Shown here: positions 46,750 to 54,399 of the stretch, in pieces
Layout: each line of letters begins with the position of its first letter
Position numbering within the stretch: position 1 is the stretch's first letter
From: Streptomyces camponoticapitis
GTDB taxonomy: Bacteria; Actinomycetota; Actinomycetes; Streptomycetales; Streptomycetaceae
Length of the DNA: 64,000 nt
NCBI RefSeq assembly: GCF_014646115.1
Contig: NZ_BMMV01000005.1
Span: 310,001 to 374,000 of the forward strand
Direction of reading: 5' to 3'
Program-made: the position numbers and the translations under genes
The notes under the pieces: model-generated
The model's database searches: none
Seen by the model: only the letters and a program-made list of their open reading frames with translations
What the model was told of the DNA's origin: nothing

Positions 46750-47571
46750 GTGCCCGAGGGGCATACGATCCACCGCCTCGCCGAGGACCTGACCGACCGC
46801 TTCTACGCGGATCAGGTCCGCGTGAGCAGCCCGCAGGGCCGGTTCACCGAGAGCGCGGCGCTCCTCGACGGACGGGTGCTGGACGGCGCGAGCGCCCACG
46901 GGAAGCATCTCTTCGTCGGCTTCGAGGACCGGGGCTGGATCCATGTCCACCTCGGCCTCTTCGGGAAGGTGGCGCTCGGCGGGACCCCCGCCCCGCCACC
47001 CACCGACACCGTCCGGCTGCGGCTGCTCAACGACTCGTATTACATGGAGCTGCGCGGCCCCACCACCTGCGCGCTGATCACCGCACCCGAGAAGCGCGCG
47101 ATACACGACCGGCTCGGCCCCGACCCGCTGCGCCCGCCCGACGCACCGGGTAACGACCCGGAGCGCGCGTGGGCCCGGATCTCCCGCTCCCGTACCACCG
47201 TCGCCGCCCTGCTGATGGACCAGAAGATCATCGCGGGCGTCGGCAACGTCTACCGCGCCGAAGTCCTCTTCCGGCACGGCATCGACCCCTACCGGTCCGG
47301 CCGGGACCTCACCCGCGCCGAGTGGGAAGCGATCTGGACCGACCTGGTGGCGCTGATGCGCGAGGGGGTACGCCACAACCGCATCGACACCGTACGGCCC
47401 GAGCATCTGCCCGAGGCCATGGGCCGCCCGCCGCGCGTGGACGACCACGGCGGCGAGGTGTACGTCTACCGTCGCGCGACCATGCCCTGCCATCTGTGCG
47501 GCACCGAGATCCGGACGGCGTCACTCGCCGCCCGCAACCTCTTCTGGTGCCCGGCCTGCCAGAAGGCCTGA
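46750..47571 (+). CDS. Fpg/Nei family DNA glycosylase (endonuclease VIII-like)
   Basis: 273 residues from GTG 46750 with AAGGAG seven bases upstream. The N-terminus MPEGHTIHRLA supplies the Pro nucleophile and Glu needed for Schiff-base chemistry (after Met removal); Lys in GASAHGKHLFV matches the conserved phosphate contact. Helix-two-turn-helix region DQKIIAGVGNVYRAEVLF and a C-terminal zinc finger CHLCGTEIRTASLAARNLFWCPAC. Bifunctional glycosylase/AP lyase for oxidised bases; the GHTIHR pattern favours the actinobacterial Nei2 group over MutM. Confidence 0.92.
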   Translation: MPEGHTIHRLAEDLTDRFYADQVRVSSPQGRFTESAALLDGRVLDGASAHGKHLFVGFEDRGWIHVHLGLFGKVALGGTPAPPPTDTVRLRLLNDSYYMELRGPTTCALITAPEKRAIHDRLGPDPLRPPDAPGNDPERAWARISRSRTTVAALLMDQKIIAGVGNVYRAEVLFRHGIDPYRSGRDLTRAEWEAIWTDLVALMREGVRHNRIDTVRPEHLPEAMGRPPRVDDHGGEVYVYRRATMPCHLCGTEIRTASLAARNLFWCPACQKA

Positions 47572-47574
47572 ACC

Positions 47575-47595
47575 GGGCCGGACATGAGCCGGCCC
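47575..47595. terminator. Bidirectional terminator nei / eis-like gene
   Basis: GGGCCGG-N7-CCGGCCC between two convergent genes, four bases from the first stop codon. Confidence 0.6.
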
Positions 47596-47603
47596 CGGCC
47601 CCC

Positions 47604-48857
47604 TCAGAAACCGTGCGGCAGCCACGGCGCGACCGGCGACACGAAGGCCACCGACGCCTCCGCCAGCGCGCCGGGCCGCAGTTCACGGACCAGCCCCGCC
47701 GCCGCCAGCGCCACGGGCGAGGTGTCGCCCAGATACATCGAGCCCAACTCCCGTACCGAGAGCGACAGATCGGCCGCGTCCGCCGTCCGTTCGCAGGACG
47801 CGCCCTTGATGTCACCCGTCAGCCGCCAACGTCCCTCGTTCCAGGGGCAGAAGGCGTCCTCGACCTCGAACACCACGTCCACCGGGGCCTGATACGTCCG
47901 CGCCGCGAGCGCCGCCCCCACCTCCACCAGCCGTACGTACAGCGAGTCCCGCACCCGGATGTTGGAGCGCCGGACGTCGGAGACCAGGAACTGGAACGCG
48001 TCGTCCACCGGCAGGTTCGACACACTCACCCCCGACGTCAGGTCGATCTCGCCGAGGAAGCGCCACAGGGTCGCGTACGCCACCGGGTCCAGCGCGGACA
48101 CCCGGTCGACCACGACCGTGCCCTTCGGCCCGGCCGGTTCCCATCCGGGCTTGACGCGGTAGAGCGCGTACCCGACCGTCTCGGCGTCGTCGCCCTCGCC
48201 CCGGCGCGCGAGCACGCACTGGAGCGCGGTCGCGCCCTCGCGCCGCTCGGGCGGGTCGATCAGCAGCTTCCGCTCCCAGCCGGGCCGCCGCTCCAGCATG
48301 CCCGGGCGGCCGTGGACCTGGCGCGCGTACACCGACTCGATGGACTCGCGCGCGTCGTCCAGCGCGACGTACCGCAGCCGCACGGCGTCGGCGCCGTCCG
48401 CGTCGGCGGGCACCCGGAACGAGACACGGGAGGTGTCGATCTCGGCGCTCAACTGCCGTGTGCCGACGCCGTATCCGAACCGTCCGTAGATCGCCGGCTC
48501 GGACGCGGTCAGCAGCGCCACCGACTGACCCCATGAGCGGACGTCGTCCAACTGCCGCCGCATCATGGAGGTGAGGATCCCGCGCCGCCGGTGCGTCGCC
48601 GCGACGCTCACCATCGTGACGCCCGCGGCGGACACCACACCCCCGCCGGGCACCGTGAGCCCGAAGGTGTACGCGCCCGCGGTCGCCACGCACTCGTCGC
48701 CGTCCCAGACCCCGACGGAGCGTTCGCACTCCGTCACGGAGCGCCATGCCTCGCGCTCCTCGACGGAGTTGACGAGCGCCCCGCCGAAGGCTCGTTCCAG
48801 CGTCCCGAACCAGCGGTCCCAGTCGGGGGCTTCGAGTACTCGCAAGTCTGTGGTCAT
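47604..48857 (-). CDS. Eis-family GNAT N-acetyltransferase
   Basis: 417 residues with the Eis arrangement: an N-terminal GNAT domain (VTMVSVAATHRRRGILTSMMRRQL carries the acetyl-CoA pyrophosphate loop; LTASEPAIYGRFGYG), a second GNAT-like domain, and a C-terminal SCP2-like domain ending in ...VAPWLPHGF, where the terminal carboxylate of Phe is the proposed catalytic base in Eis proteins. Members acetylate aminoglycosides or protein lysines; the substrate here is unknown. Start ATG 48857. Divergent from the phosphatase gene. Confidence 0.9.
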   Translation of the reverse strand: MTTDLRVLEAPDWDRWFGTLERAFGGALVNSVEEREAWRSVTECERSVGVWDGDECVATAGAYTFGLTVPGGGVVSAAGVTMVSVAATHRRRGILTSMMRRQLDDVRSWGQSVALLTASEPAIYGRFGYGVGTRQLSAEIDTSRVSFRVPADADGADAVRLRYVALDDARESIESVYARQVHGRPGMLERRPGWERKLLIDPPERREGATALQCVLARRGEGDDAETVGYALYRVKPGWEPAGPKGTVVVDRVSALDPVAYATLWRFLGEIDLTSGVSVSNLPVDDAFQFLVSDVRRSNIRVRDSLYVRLVEVGAALAARTYQAPVDVVFEVEDAFCPWNEGRWRLTGDIKGASCERTADAADLSLSVRELGSMYLGDTSPVALAAAGLVRELRPGALAEASVAFVSPVAPWLPHGF

Positions 48858-48965
48858 ATGCCATCAGTACCAGGGCGCGGGCGGTCGAGGCGACCCGGTA
48901 TCGAACGCAATGTCACAGGGGTCCCCCTGCACGTGGGGCCCGCTGATGGATAAGGTCCAACGACA

Positions 48966-50111
48966 ATGGCCGGTGGCGCGAAGACGGACTCGTACACGGC
49001 CCGGATGCGCAGGTCGCTGCACCGGGTCCGCATAGGCGTGCGCAAATCCGGAGTCGACTACTTCCGCGGCGACGGCTCTGACTGGATCGCACTCGTCGGA
49101 CTGCTCCTGACCGTCCCCGGCATCGCGATCGCCACGATGGCGGTCCCCGTCTGGTTCGCGCCGTCCGCGCTGGTCCTGCCGATCGTCGCCGGGGGACTGC
49201 TGCTGCGGCCCTCCAGTTTGCTGAGTCTGTACGCGGCCGCCGCCACCGCGCTGATCGTCGAATCGCTCGTCCTCGGCCCGTACGACCAGGGGCCCGCCAC
49301 GGTGACGCCCGGCACCGTCCTGGTGGTGGCCGCCTGCGGGCTCTTCGGGCTGCTGATCGCCCAGTTCAGGGCCCGCGTGGGTGTGCCGTGGCGGCGCGGC
49401 GGCACGATGCTCTTCGACCTGCGCGAACGCATCCGGGTCCAGAGCGCCCTGCCGCAACTGCCGAAGGGCTGGCACCGCGAGATGTCGCTGCGGCCGGCCG
49501 GCGGTCAGTCCTTCTCCGGCGACTTCGTCGTGGCCGCCCGCACCAACGGAGGCCGCACGCTCGAAGTCGTCCTCACGGACGTCTCCGGCAAGGGCATGGA
49601 CGCGGGCTCGCGCGCCCTCCTGCTGTCCGGTGCGTTCGGCGGCCTGCTCGGGTCGCTCCCGCCGGAGGGCTTCCTGCCCGCCGCCAACGGCTATCTGCTC
49701 CGCCAGGACTGGGACGAGGGCTTCGCGACCTCCATCCACCTGGTCCTGGACCTGGAATCGGGGGAATACGAGCTGCTGTCGGCGGGCCATCTGCCCGCGC
49801 TCCAGCTCCACGCCGGCAGCGGGCGCTGGGAGGAGATGGCGGCGGAGGGCCCGCTCCTCGGCGTCTACGACCGGGCGGAGTTCGACCCGGTGAAGGGCGT
49901 CCTGCTGCCGGGCGACGTACTGATGCTGTTCACGGACGGCCTGGTCGAGGCGTCGGGCCGCGACCTCAGCGAGGGCATAGACAGGCTGTCGGGCGAGGCG
50001 GACCGGTATGTCGCTGCGGGCTTCGTGGGAGCGGCCTGGCACTTGATCGAATCGGTGGCGAAGCATGTGAACGACGACCGGGCGCTGCTGCTGATCTGCC
50101 GCGAGAGCTGA
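48966..50111 (+). CDS. Membrane-anchored SpoIIE-type PP2C phosphatase
   Basis: 381 residues. A basic N-terminus is followed by four predicted membrane segments (about 43-135), then the SpoIIE/RsbU phosphatase domain (about 160-380): SFSGDFVVAA, VLTDVSGKGMDAG, LLSAGHLPALQL, LMLFTDGLVEA, all metal-binding motifs in place. No GAF, PAS or HATPase domain. It likely dephosphorylates an anti-sigma-factor antagonist. Start ATG 48966, 108 bases from the divergent Eis-like gene. Confidence 0.9.
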   Translation: MAGGAKTDSYTARMRRSLHRVRIGVRKSGVDYFRGDGSDWIALVGLLLTVPGIAIATMAVPVWFAPSALVLPIVAGGLLLRPSSLLSLYAAAATALIVESLVLGPYDQGPATVTPGTVLVVAACGLFGLLIAQFRARVGVPWRRGGTMLFDLRERIRVQSALPQLPKGWHREMSLRPAGGQSFSGDFVVAARTNGGRTLEVVLTDVSGKGMDAGSRALLLSGAFGGLLGSLPPEGFLPAANGYLLRQDWDEGFATSIHLVLDLESGEYELLSAGHLPALQLHAGSGRWEEMAAEGPLLGVYDRAEFDPVKGVLLPGDVLMLFTDGLVEASGRDLSEGIDRLSGEADRYVAAGFVGAAWHLIESVAKHVNDDRALLLICRES

Positions 50112-50124
50112 GCCCGACCGGGCC

Positions 50125-50155
50125 CGGGGGCCGGCACCGTCCGCACCGGCCCCCG
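50125..50155. terminator. Bidirectional terminator phosphatase / antiporter
   Basis: Perfect 10-bp stem CGGGGGCCGG / CCGGCCCCCG with an 11-base loop between convergent genes. Confidence 0.75.
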
Positions 50156-50162
50156 TCGCCGG

Positions 50163-51377
50163 TCAGGCGCCCGACGTCTTCGCCGGCGACAGCTCACCGC
50201 CGCCGACGGCCTCGCCGTCACCACCACCGTCGCCGCCACCTCGTCCGCCCGGCAACACCCGCGCCAGCCAGTACGACTTGGCCGCGGCCAGCGGGCCGAG
50301 GACCGCGAGGATCAGGACGTAGCCCGCGATGAAGGGGGCCAGCCGCCCGTCCAGCGCCGCGCCCGCCGCCATCGTCGCGAGGATCAGGGCGAACTCGCCG
50401 CGTGCCACCAGCGTCGTCGCGATGTTCGCCGCCGGGCCGGAGCCGAAACGGTAGACGCGCGAGGCCACCAGCCCGGCCAGCACGTTCATCGTCAGCGTCA
50501 CGGTGACGGCCGCCACGACGGGCCAGAGCACCGTCGGCAGGTCGCCCGGGTTGATGGACAGTCCGAAGGCGAAGAAGAAGATGGCGCCGAACGCGTCCCG
50601 CAGCGGGTGCACCAGCGTACGGATCCGGTCGCCGGAGGCTGTACTGCCCAGCATCAGACCGACCATGAACGCGCCGATCGCGTCCGCGACCCCGAACCAC
50701 TCGGAGACCCCGGCCATGAAGACCGCCGCGCCCAGGAAGGAGATGACGAGCAGTTCGTCGTCCTTCGTGTTGATGAGCCGGCCGATGACCTTCTTGCCGA
50801 AGCGCGCGGCCAGGGCCAGCAACAGCAGGAATCCGAACGCCTTCCCGCCGTCGACGAGCGCGGCGGAAAGGCTGTCGGCGCCGGACAGGATCGGCTGGAG
50901 CGCGGCCAGGTAGAGCGCCAGGAAGATGTCCTCGACGACGATGATCCCGAGGATCGGCTTCGTCTCGGGATTCCCGATACGGCCCAGGTCGACCAGGATC
51001 TTCGTGACGATCGCGGACGAGGAGATACCGAGCACACCGGCCAGGACCAGCGCCTCGGACGTGCCCCAGCCCAGCGCGAAGCCGAAGCCGAGCCCGGCGC
51101 CCACGTTCAGCGCGAGATAGGCGCCACCGGCGAGGGCCATCCTGCGGCCGCCCGCCTTGAGATCGTCCAGATGGAATTCCAGGCCGAGGTAGAAGAGCAG
51201 CAGGACGAGGCCGAGGGCCGACAGCATCTCCAGGTCGTGCGGATCGGAGACGAGCACGATGCCGGGGGTGTGCGGTCCCAGCAGGATTCCGGCCAGGATG
51301 AACAGCGGGATCGTCGGCAGCTCGATCCGGCTGCCGAGGCGGGCGAGGAAAGCGGCGGCGAGGAAGGCGCCGCCCAT
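50163..51377 (-). CDS. Cation:proton antiporter (CPA2 family)
   Basis: 404 residues from ATG 51377, about 12 membrane segments. Conserved CPA2 features: ILAGILLGPHTPGI, LLLFYLGLEFHLDDL, GISSSAIVTKIL, ADAIGAFMVGLMLG, RGEFALIL. The C-terminus is a Gly/Asp-rich tail without a TrkA domain. ATG 51377 has no ribosome site. The frame is open for nine more codons, and a good GGAGG lies ten to fourteen bases ahead of an in-frame ATC at 51404, so the true start may be upstream or non-canonical. Role in Na/K-proton exchange. Confidence 0.87.
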   Translation of the reverse strand: MGGAFLAAAFLARLGSRIELPTIPLFILAGILLGPHTPGIVLVSDPHDLEMLSALGLVLLLFYLGLEFHLDDLKAGGRRMALAGGAYLALNVGAGLGFGFALGWGTSEALVLAGVLGISSSAIVTKILVDLGRIGNPETKPILGIIVVEDIFLALYLAALQPILSGADSLSAALVDGGKAFGFLLLLALAARFGKKVIGRLINTKDDELLVISFLGAAVFMAGVSEWFGVADAIGAFMVGLMLGSTASGDRIRTLVHPLRDAFGAIFFFAFGLSINPGDLPTVLWPVVAAVTVTLTMNVLAGLVASRVYRFGSGPAANIATTLVARGEFALILATMAAGAALDGRLAPFIAGYVLILAVLGPLAAAKSYWLARVLPGGRGGGDGGGDGEAVGGGELSPAKTSGA

Positions 51378-51452
51378 GGCTATGAGGGTGTCTGCGTGTC
51401 CGATGGGACCGTTCCTCCATCAAGTCAAAGGCGCGTCAAGGAATCGTCAGTA

Positions 51453-51471
51453 ATTAGTTTACCAAACGATT
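51453..51471. promoter_or_regulatory. AT-rich dyad between antiporter and HD genes
   Basis: ATTAGTTT-ACC-AAACGATT, an imperfect palindrome in a locally AT-rich stretch between divergent genes. Resembles MarR/TetR-type operators; regulator unknown. Confidence 0.4.
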
Positions 51472-51519
51472 TATCCTGCAACTTCTGCCCCTTCTGCCGC
51501 ACCCCATGGAGTCGGACAA

Positions 51520-51966
51520 ATGACGTATCTCAGCCTGGCCGAGGTGGAGTTCATCGCGCGCGAGGCCCACGCCGCCCAGACCGACAAGGCCGGCCGGCCG
51601 TACACGGAGCACCTTCAGGCCGTCGCCGACGGGGTCAGGGCGCGCGGCGGCTCGGACGAGCAGATCGCGGCGGCCTGGCTGCACGACTCCGTCGAGGACG
51701 ACGCCCTCTCCCGCGAATGGCTCGATGCGGCCGCGCTGCCCGCCCGAGTCAAGGACATGGTCCTGGCGGTGACGAAGGTGAAGGGCGAGTCCACCGCCAC
51801 GTACACCAGTCGCATTCTGGCCACCCCCGGCGCGCTGCTCGTCAAGGAGTCGGACCTGGCCCACAACGCGGATCCGGGCCGCCTCGCCGTGCTGGACGAG
51901 GCGGCCCGGATCAGGCTCACCGAGAAGTACGCGGAAGTACGGCGGCTACTTGGCCTGCCCCGCTGA
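51520..51966 (+). CDS. Small HD-domain hydrolase (SpoT/MESH1-like)
   Basis: 148 residues. HD-superfamily metal ligands: His31 in YTEHLQAV, His55-Asp56 with ED in WLHDSVED, and Asp in KESDLAHNAD. The arrangement (HxxAV, HDxxED, DxxHN) is that of the N-terminal hydrolase domain of RelA/SpoT and of small alarmone hydrolases. It may cleave (p)ppGpp or another nucleotide; unproven. Its last 21 bases overlap the convergent acyltransferase gene tail to tail. Confidence 0.8.
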   Translation: MTYLSLAEVEFIAREAHAAQTDKAGRPYTEHLQAVADGVRARGGSDEQIAAAWLHDSVEDDALSREWLDAAALPARVKDMVLAVTKVKGESTATYTSRILATPGALLVKESDLAHNADPGRLAVLDEAARIRLTEKYAEVRRLLGLPR

Positions 51967-53166
51967 CCGGCCGGCGCCCGTCCGATGCGGCCCGGCACCG
52001 GACACCGCGTCCTGGCGGAAGGCCCACTTCATCTCCGGTTCCGTCGCGCAGCGGAAGAGCCGGCGGACCGGCGGCGTGCAGAGCAGCGTCATCGCGACGC
52101 CCGCGAGCAGGGTCAGGAAGACCTTGCCCGCCGGCTCGTTGAGCCAGGCGTTGGTGGCGAAGATCCCGCTGTACACGGCGCCCTTGACCAGGAAACCGTG
52201 CAGCAGATAGCCGCAGATGGTGCCCGCGCCGAGTGCGGTGAACCACATCTCGCGGCGCGGCACCCACGACAGGAACGCGGCCGTCAGCACGACCGAACAG
52301 CCGAACATCGCGAAGGTCATGACGACGCCCGTCCACCACGGCGCCCCTTGGTCCTGGGCCGCGCTGTTGTGGTAGAACCACGCGTTCTGCATCCGGACCG
52401 CCGCCCAGTACGCGAAGGCGAGCGCGCCCACGAAGACGGGCACGGCCAGCAGCCTGACCTCACGCCGCCGCACCAGCTGGAAGTGCTCGGGCTTGAGCAC
52501 GAGCCCCAGGACGAAGAGGGGCAGGAACTGCAGTACGCGCTGGAGGTTGAGGTCCTCGCCGATGTTCGGTGTGAAGGAGGCGAGCGCGGCGATACCGAGG
52601 GCGACCGGCAGGGGATGGCGCAGCGACAGCCAGAGGGGGGTGGTCAGTCGCCAGATGAACAACGCGGCCAGGAACCAGGTGAGATACCAGGGGTCGAGCA
52701 GACTGATCGGGTGCCCCGGGTCGTTGGTGGCCCGCTTGAACAGCGAGTACGCGACCTCGAAGACGACGTACGGGACGGCGATCCCGGTCAGCAGGCGTCT
52801 GATCTGGTGGGGGCGGCCGGTGTAACTCCGGGAGAAGTAGCCGGAGATGATGATGAAGGCCGGCATGTGGAACGAGTAGACGACCATGTAGATCGCCTTC
52901 GTCGCCCTGCTGCCCTCCATGACGGGCTCCCACGCGTGGCCCATGGCCACCAGCACGATGGCCAGGTACTTCGCGTTGTCGAAGAACGCGTCTCGCTTCG
53001 TGGACGTCCTGGCGACGGGGGGTGACGACTTCGCGGAGTCCTGACGGGTCCGTACAGGGGTTTCGGCCACTGCGGCCGACGCGGTCCGTGCAGTTGGGGG
53101 GACGGGATCCAACTCCCGCGAGCGGGGGAGTGGAGCCCTCTCATATCTGTGCGGAGCTGGGGACAT
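51946..53166 (-). CDS. Acyltransferase-3 family membrane protein
   Basis: 406 residues from ATG 53166, about ten membrane segments after a 60-residue disordered N-terminus. Acyltransferase-3 signature: RDAFFDNAKYLAIVLVAMGHAWEP, with the conserved His; FHMPAFIIISGYFS; and WYLTWFLAALFIWRL. It transfers acyl groups to cell-surface sugars or similar; target unknown. Start is uncertain: a strong AGGAGG lies eight bases upstream of an in-frame ATC (53196), with TTG at 53190 also in frame. C-terminal 21 bases overlap the HD gene. Confidence 0.85.
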   Translation of the reverse strand: MSPAPHRYERAPLPRSRELDPVPPTARTASAAVAETPVRTRQDSAKSSPPVARTSTKRDAFFDNAKYLAIVLVAMGHAWEPVMEGSRATKAIYMVVYSFHMPAFIIISGYFSRSYTGRPHQIRRLLTGIAVPYVVFEVAYSLFKRATNDPGHPISLLDPWYLTWFLAALFIWRLTTPLWLSLRHPLPVALGIAALASFTPNIGEDLNLQRVLQFLPLFVLGLVLKPEHFQLVRRREVRLLAVPVFVGALAFAYWAAVRMQNAWFYHNSAAQDQGAPWWTGVVMTFAMFGCSVVLTAAFLSWVPRREMWFTALGAGTICGYLLHGFLVKGAVYSGIFATNAWLNEPAGKVFLTLLAGVAMTLLCTPPVRRLFRCATEPEMKWAFRQDAVSGAGPHRTGAGRSAGQAK

Positions 53167-53613
53167 CTCATTAACCCTAGCGCCGCACAATGCGATGAGT
53201 AAAACCTCCTGGGCAACTGGGGTGTTCGACACCGAAACAGCCTCTCACCGGTAGATATGCCCCTGTTAATCCCCCTTAAATAGGGCATATCATCAGGGTG
53301 TGGCCCTCGATATGACTCCGCGTGAATTCATCCGCCGAACTCTCGTGGACGCGCCGGGAATTGGCTGTGAGTCCGCTGTGAACGCGAGGAAATGATCGCA
53401 TCGAATTGACGTGCCATTCATTTCCCCCGCCCCCGCGCGACCGGCGTCACACCCGGCGCGCCCGCCGGGGCGATTGGCGTGATCCTTACCTCGATGATTC
53501 GTCACGGGACGCCAACTGGGCGGAGGTTGGTGGCACGATGGTGGGAGCGGGAATGTGCGAGGCCGTGAGCTCCCGCGGCCGGCAAGGCGGACCGACCGAG
53601 GGTGTGATCAGTT
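53167..53613. promoter_or_regulatory. AT-richer intergenic region with two long-spaced inverted repeats
   Basis: 447 bases between divergent genes. GATATGCCC-N20-GGGCATATC at 53254-53291 and GGAAATGA-N22-TCATTTCC at 53388-53425. Both contrast with the GC-rich surroundings. Probably promoter and operator elements; no gene supported. Confidence 0.5.
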
Positions 53614-53808
53614 GTGGCTATTTCACTGTCTGTGGTGCTGCTGTTGGCGATCGTCCTCGTGGTGCTGATCCGCGGCGGCTCCCTGAAGGGCGGCCCCGCG
53701 ACGGTCGCGATCCTGTTCGGCTTCTTCCTGGCATCCACGGACATGGCTCCGTCGGTGAACAGGTTCCTGAACTCGCTGGCGGAGACGATCAACCAGATCA
53801 ACTTCTAG
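53614..53808 (+). CDS. Small membrane protein
   Basis: 64 residues from GTG 53614. Two hydrophobic helices (about 2-20 and 27-42) with a basic turn RGGSLKGG between them, and an amphipathic tail MAPSVNRFLNSLAETINQINF. No clear ribosome site, so it may be leaderless or weakly translated. The pattern is familiar from conserved Streptomyces hypotheticals; function unknown. A strong hairpin ends the unit before tRNA-Gly. Confidence 0.7.
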   Translation: MAISLSVVLLLAIVLVVLIRGGSLKGGPATVAILFGFFLASTDMAPSVNRFLNSLAETINQINF

Positions 53809-53877
53809 GACCCGCTGTTCGGACCCGACCCGGCACCGCCCCCGACCCCGCCCGTCCGCCACCGGAGTGCCAACGCA

Positions 53878-53919
53878 TCAGGGCCAGTCCGGAGGGTCAC
53901 CCTCCGACCTGGCCCTGAG
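53878..53919. terminator. Strong bidirectional hairpin before tRNA-Gly
   Basis: Arms TCAGGGCCAG and CTGGCCCTGA enclose a two-base internal loop and an inner CGGAGGG/CCCTCCG stem. Lies just past the 3' end of tRNA-Gly (minus) and 70 bases after the 64-residue protein gene (plus). Confidence 0.85.
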
Positions 53920-53924
53920 TCATG

Positions 53925-53998
53925 TGGAGCGGGCGACGGGAATCGAACCCGCGTAGCTAGTTTGGAAGACTAGGGCTCTACCATTGAGCTACGCCCGC
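53925..53998 (-). tRNA. tRNA-Gly (anticodon TCC)
   Basis: Cloverleaf on the minus strand: acceptor GCGGGCG / CGCCCGC, D arm GTAGCTCAATGGTAGAGC, anticodon loop CTTCCAA (TCC, reads GGA), T loop GGTTCGATTCC, discriminator T and encoded CCA. 74 bases with CCA. No duplicated 3' end that would mark an integrated element is seen. Confidence 0.95.
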
Positions 53999-54144
53999 AC
54001 GCGCCGCAGGTCACGAGGACCGCGGCACGGAAAACATCGTAGCGGGTCCGCGGCCCTCGACGCACACCGCTTCGCCGTCGCCTCCGTACCGGTAAATACG
54101 TCCGGCGCACTGTCCGCGGGCATGTACCCTACGTGTCGCACCGA

Positions 54145-54221
54145 CGGGGTGTGGCGCAGCTTGGTAGCGCGTCCGCTTTGGGAGCGGAAGGTCGTCGGTT
54201 CGAATCCGGCCACCCCGACCA
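54145..54221 (+). tRNA. tRNA-Pro (anticodon TGG)
   Basis: Acceptor CGGGGTG / CACCCCG, D arm with GGTAGCGCG, anticodon loop TTTGGGA (TGG, reads CCA), T loop GGTTCGAATCC, discriminator A and encoded CCA. A TACCCT sequence at 54125-54130 could be the -10 element. Confidence 0.95.
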
Positions 54222-54399
54222 TCAGTACACGTGCCTGTTCATGATCGCGTTGTGGGCGTCATCCTGCTTGCGGCTACTATGCAAGCTGCGTGCCCGTGTG
54301 TCTGAAGAGACTGTGAAGAACCGGGCCGAATCCGCTGGTCCGCCGGAGTCACGGCGGGCGTAGCAGAACCCCAGAATCAGCCACCAAGGAGACCGAACC

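Noticed and set aside
54145..54221. tRNA-Pro as an integration site
   Set aside because: Some actinobacterial elements use tRNA-Pro, but no integrase, excisionase or duplicated 3' end is present in the window.
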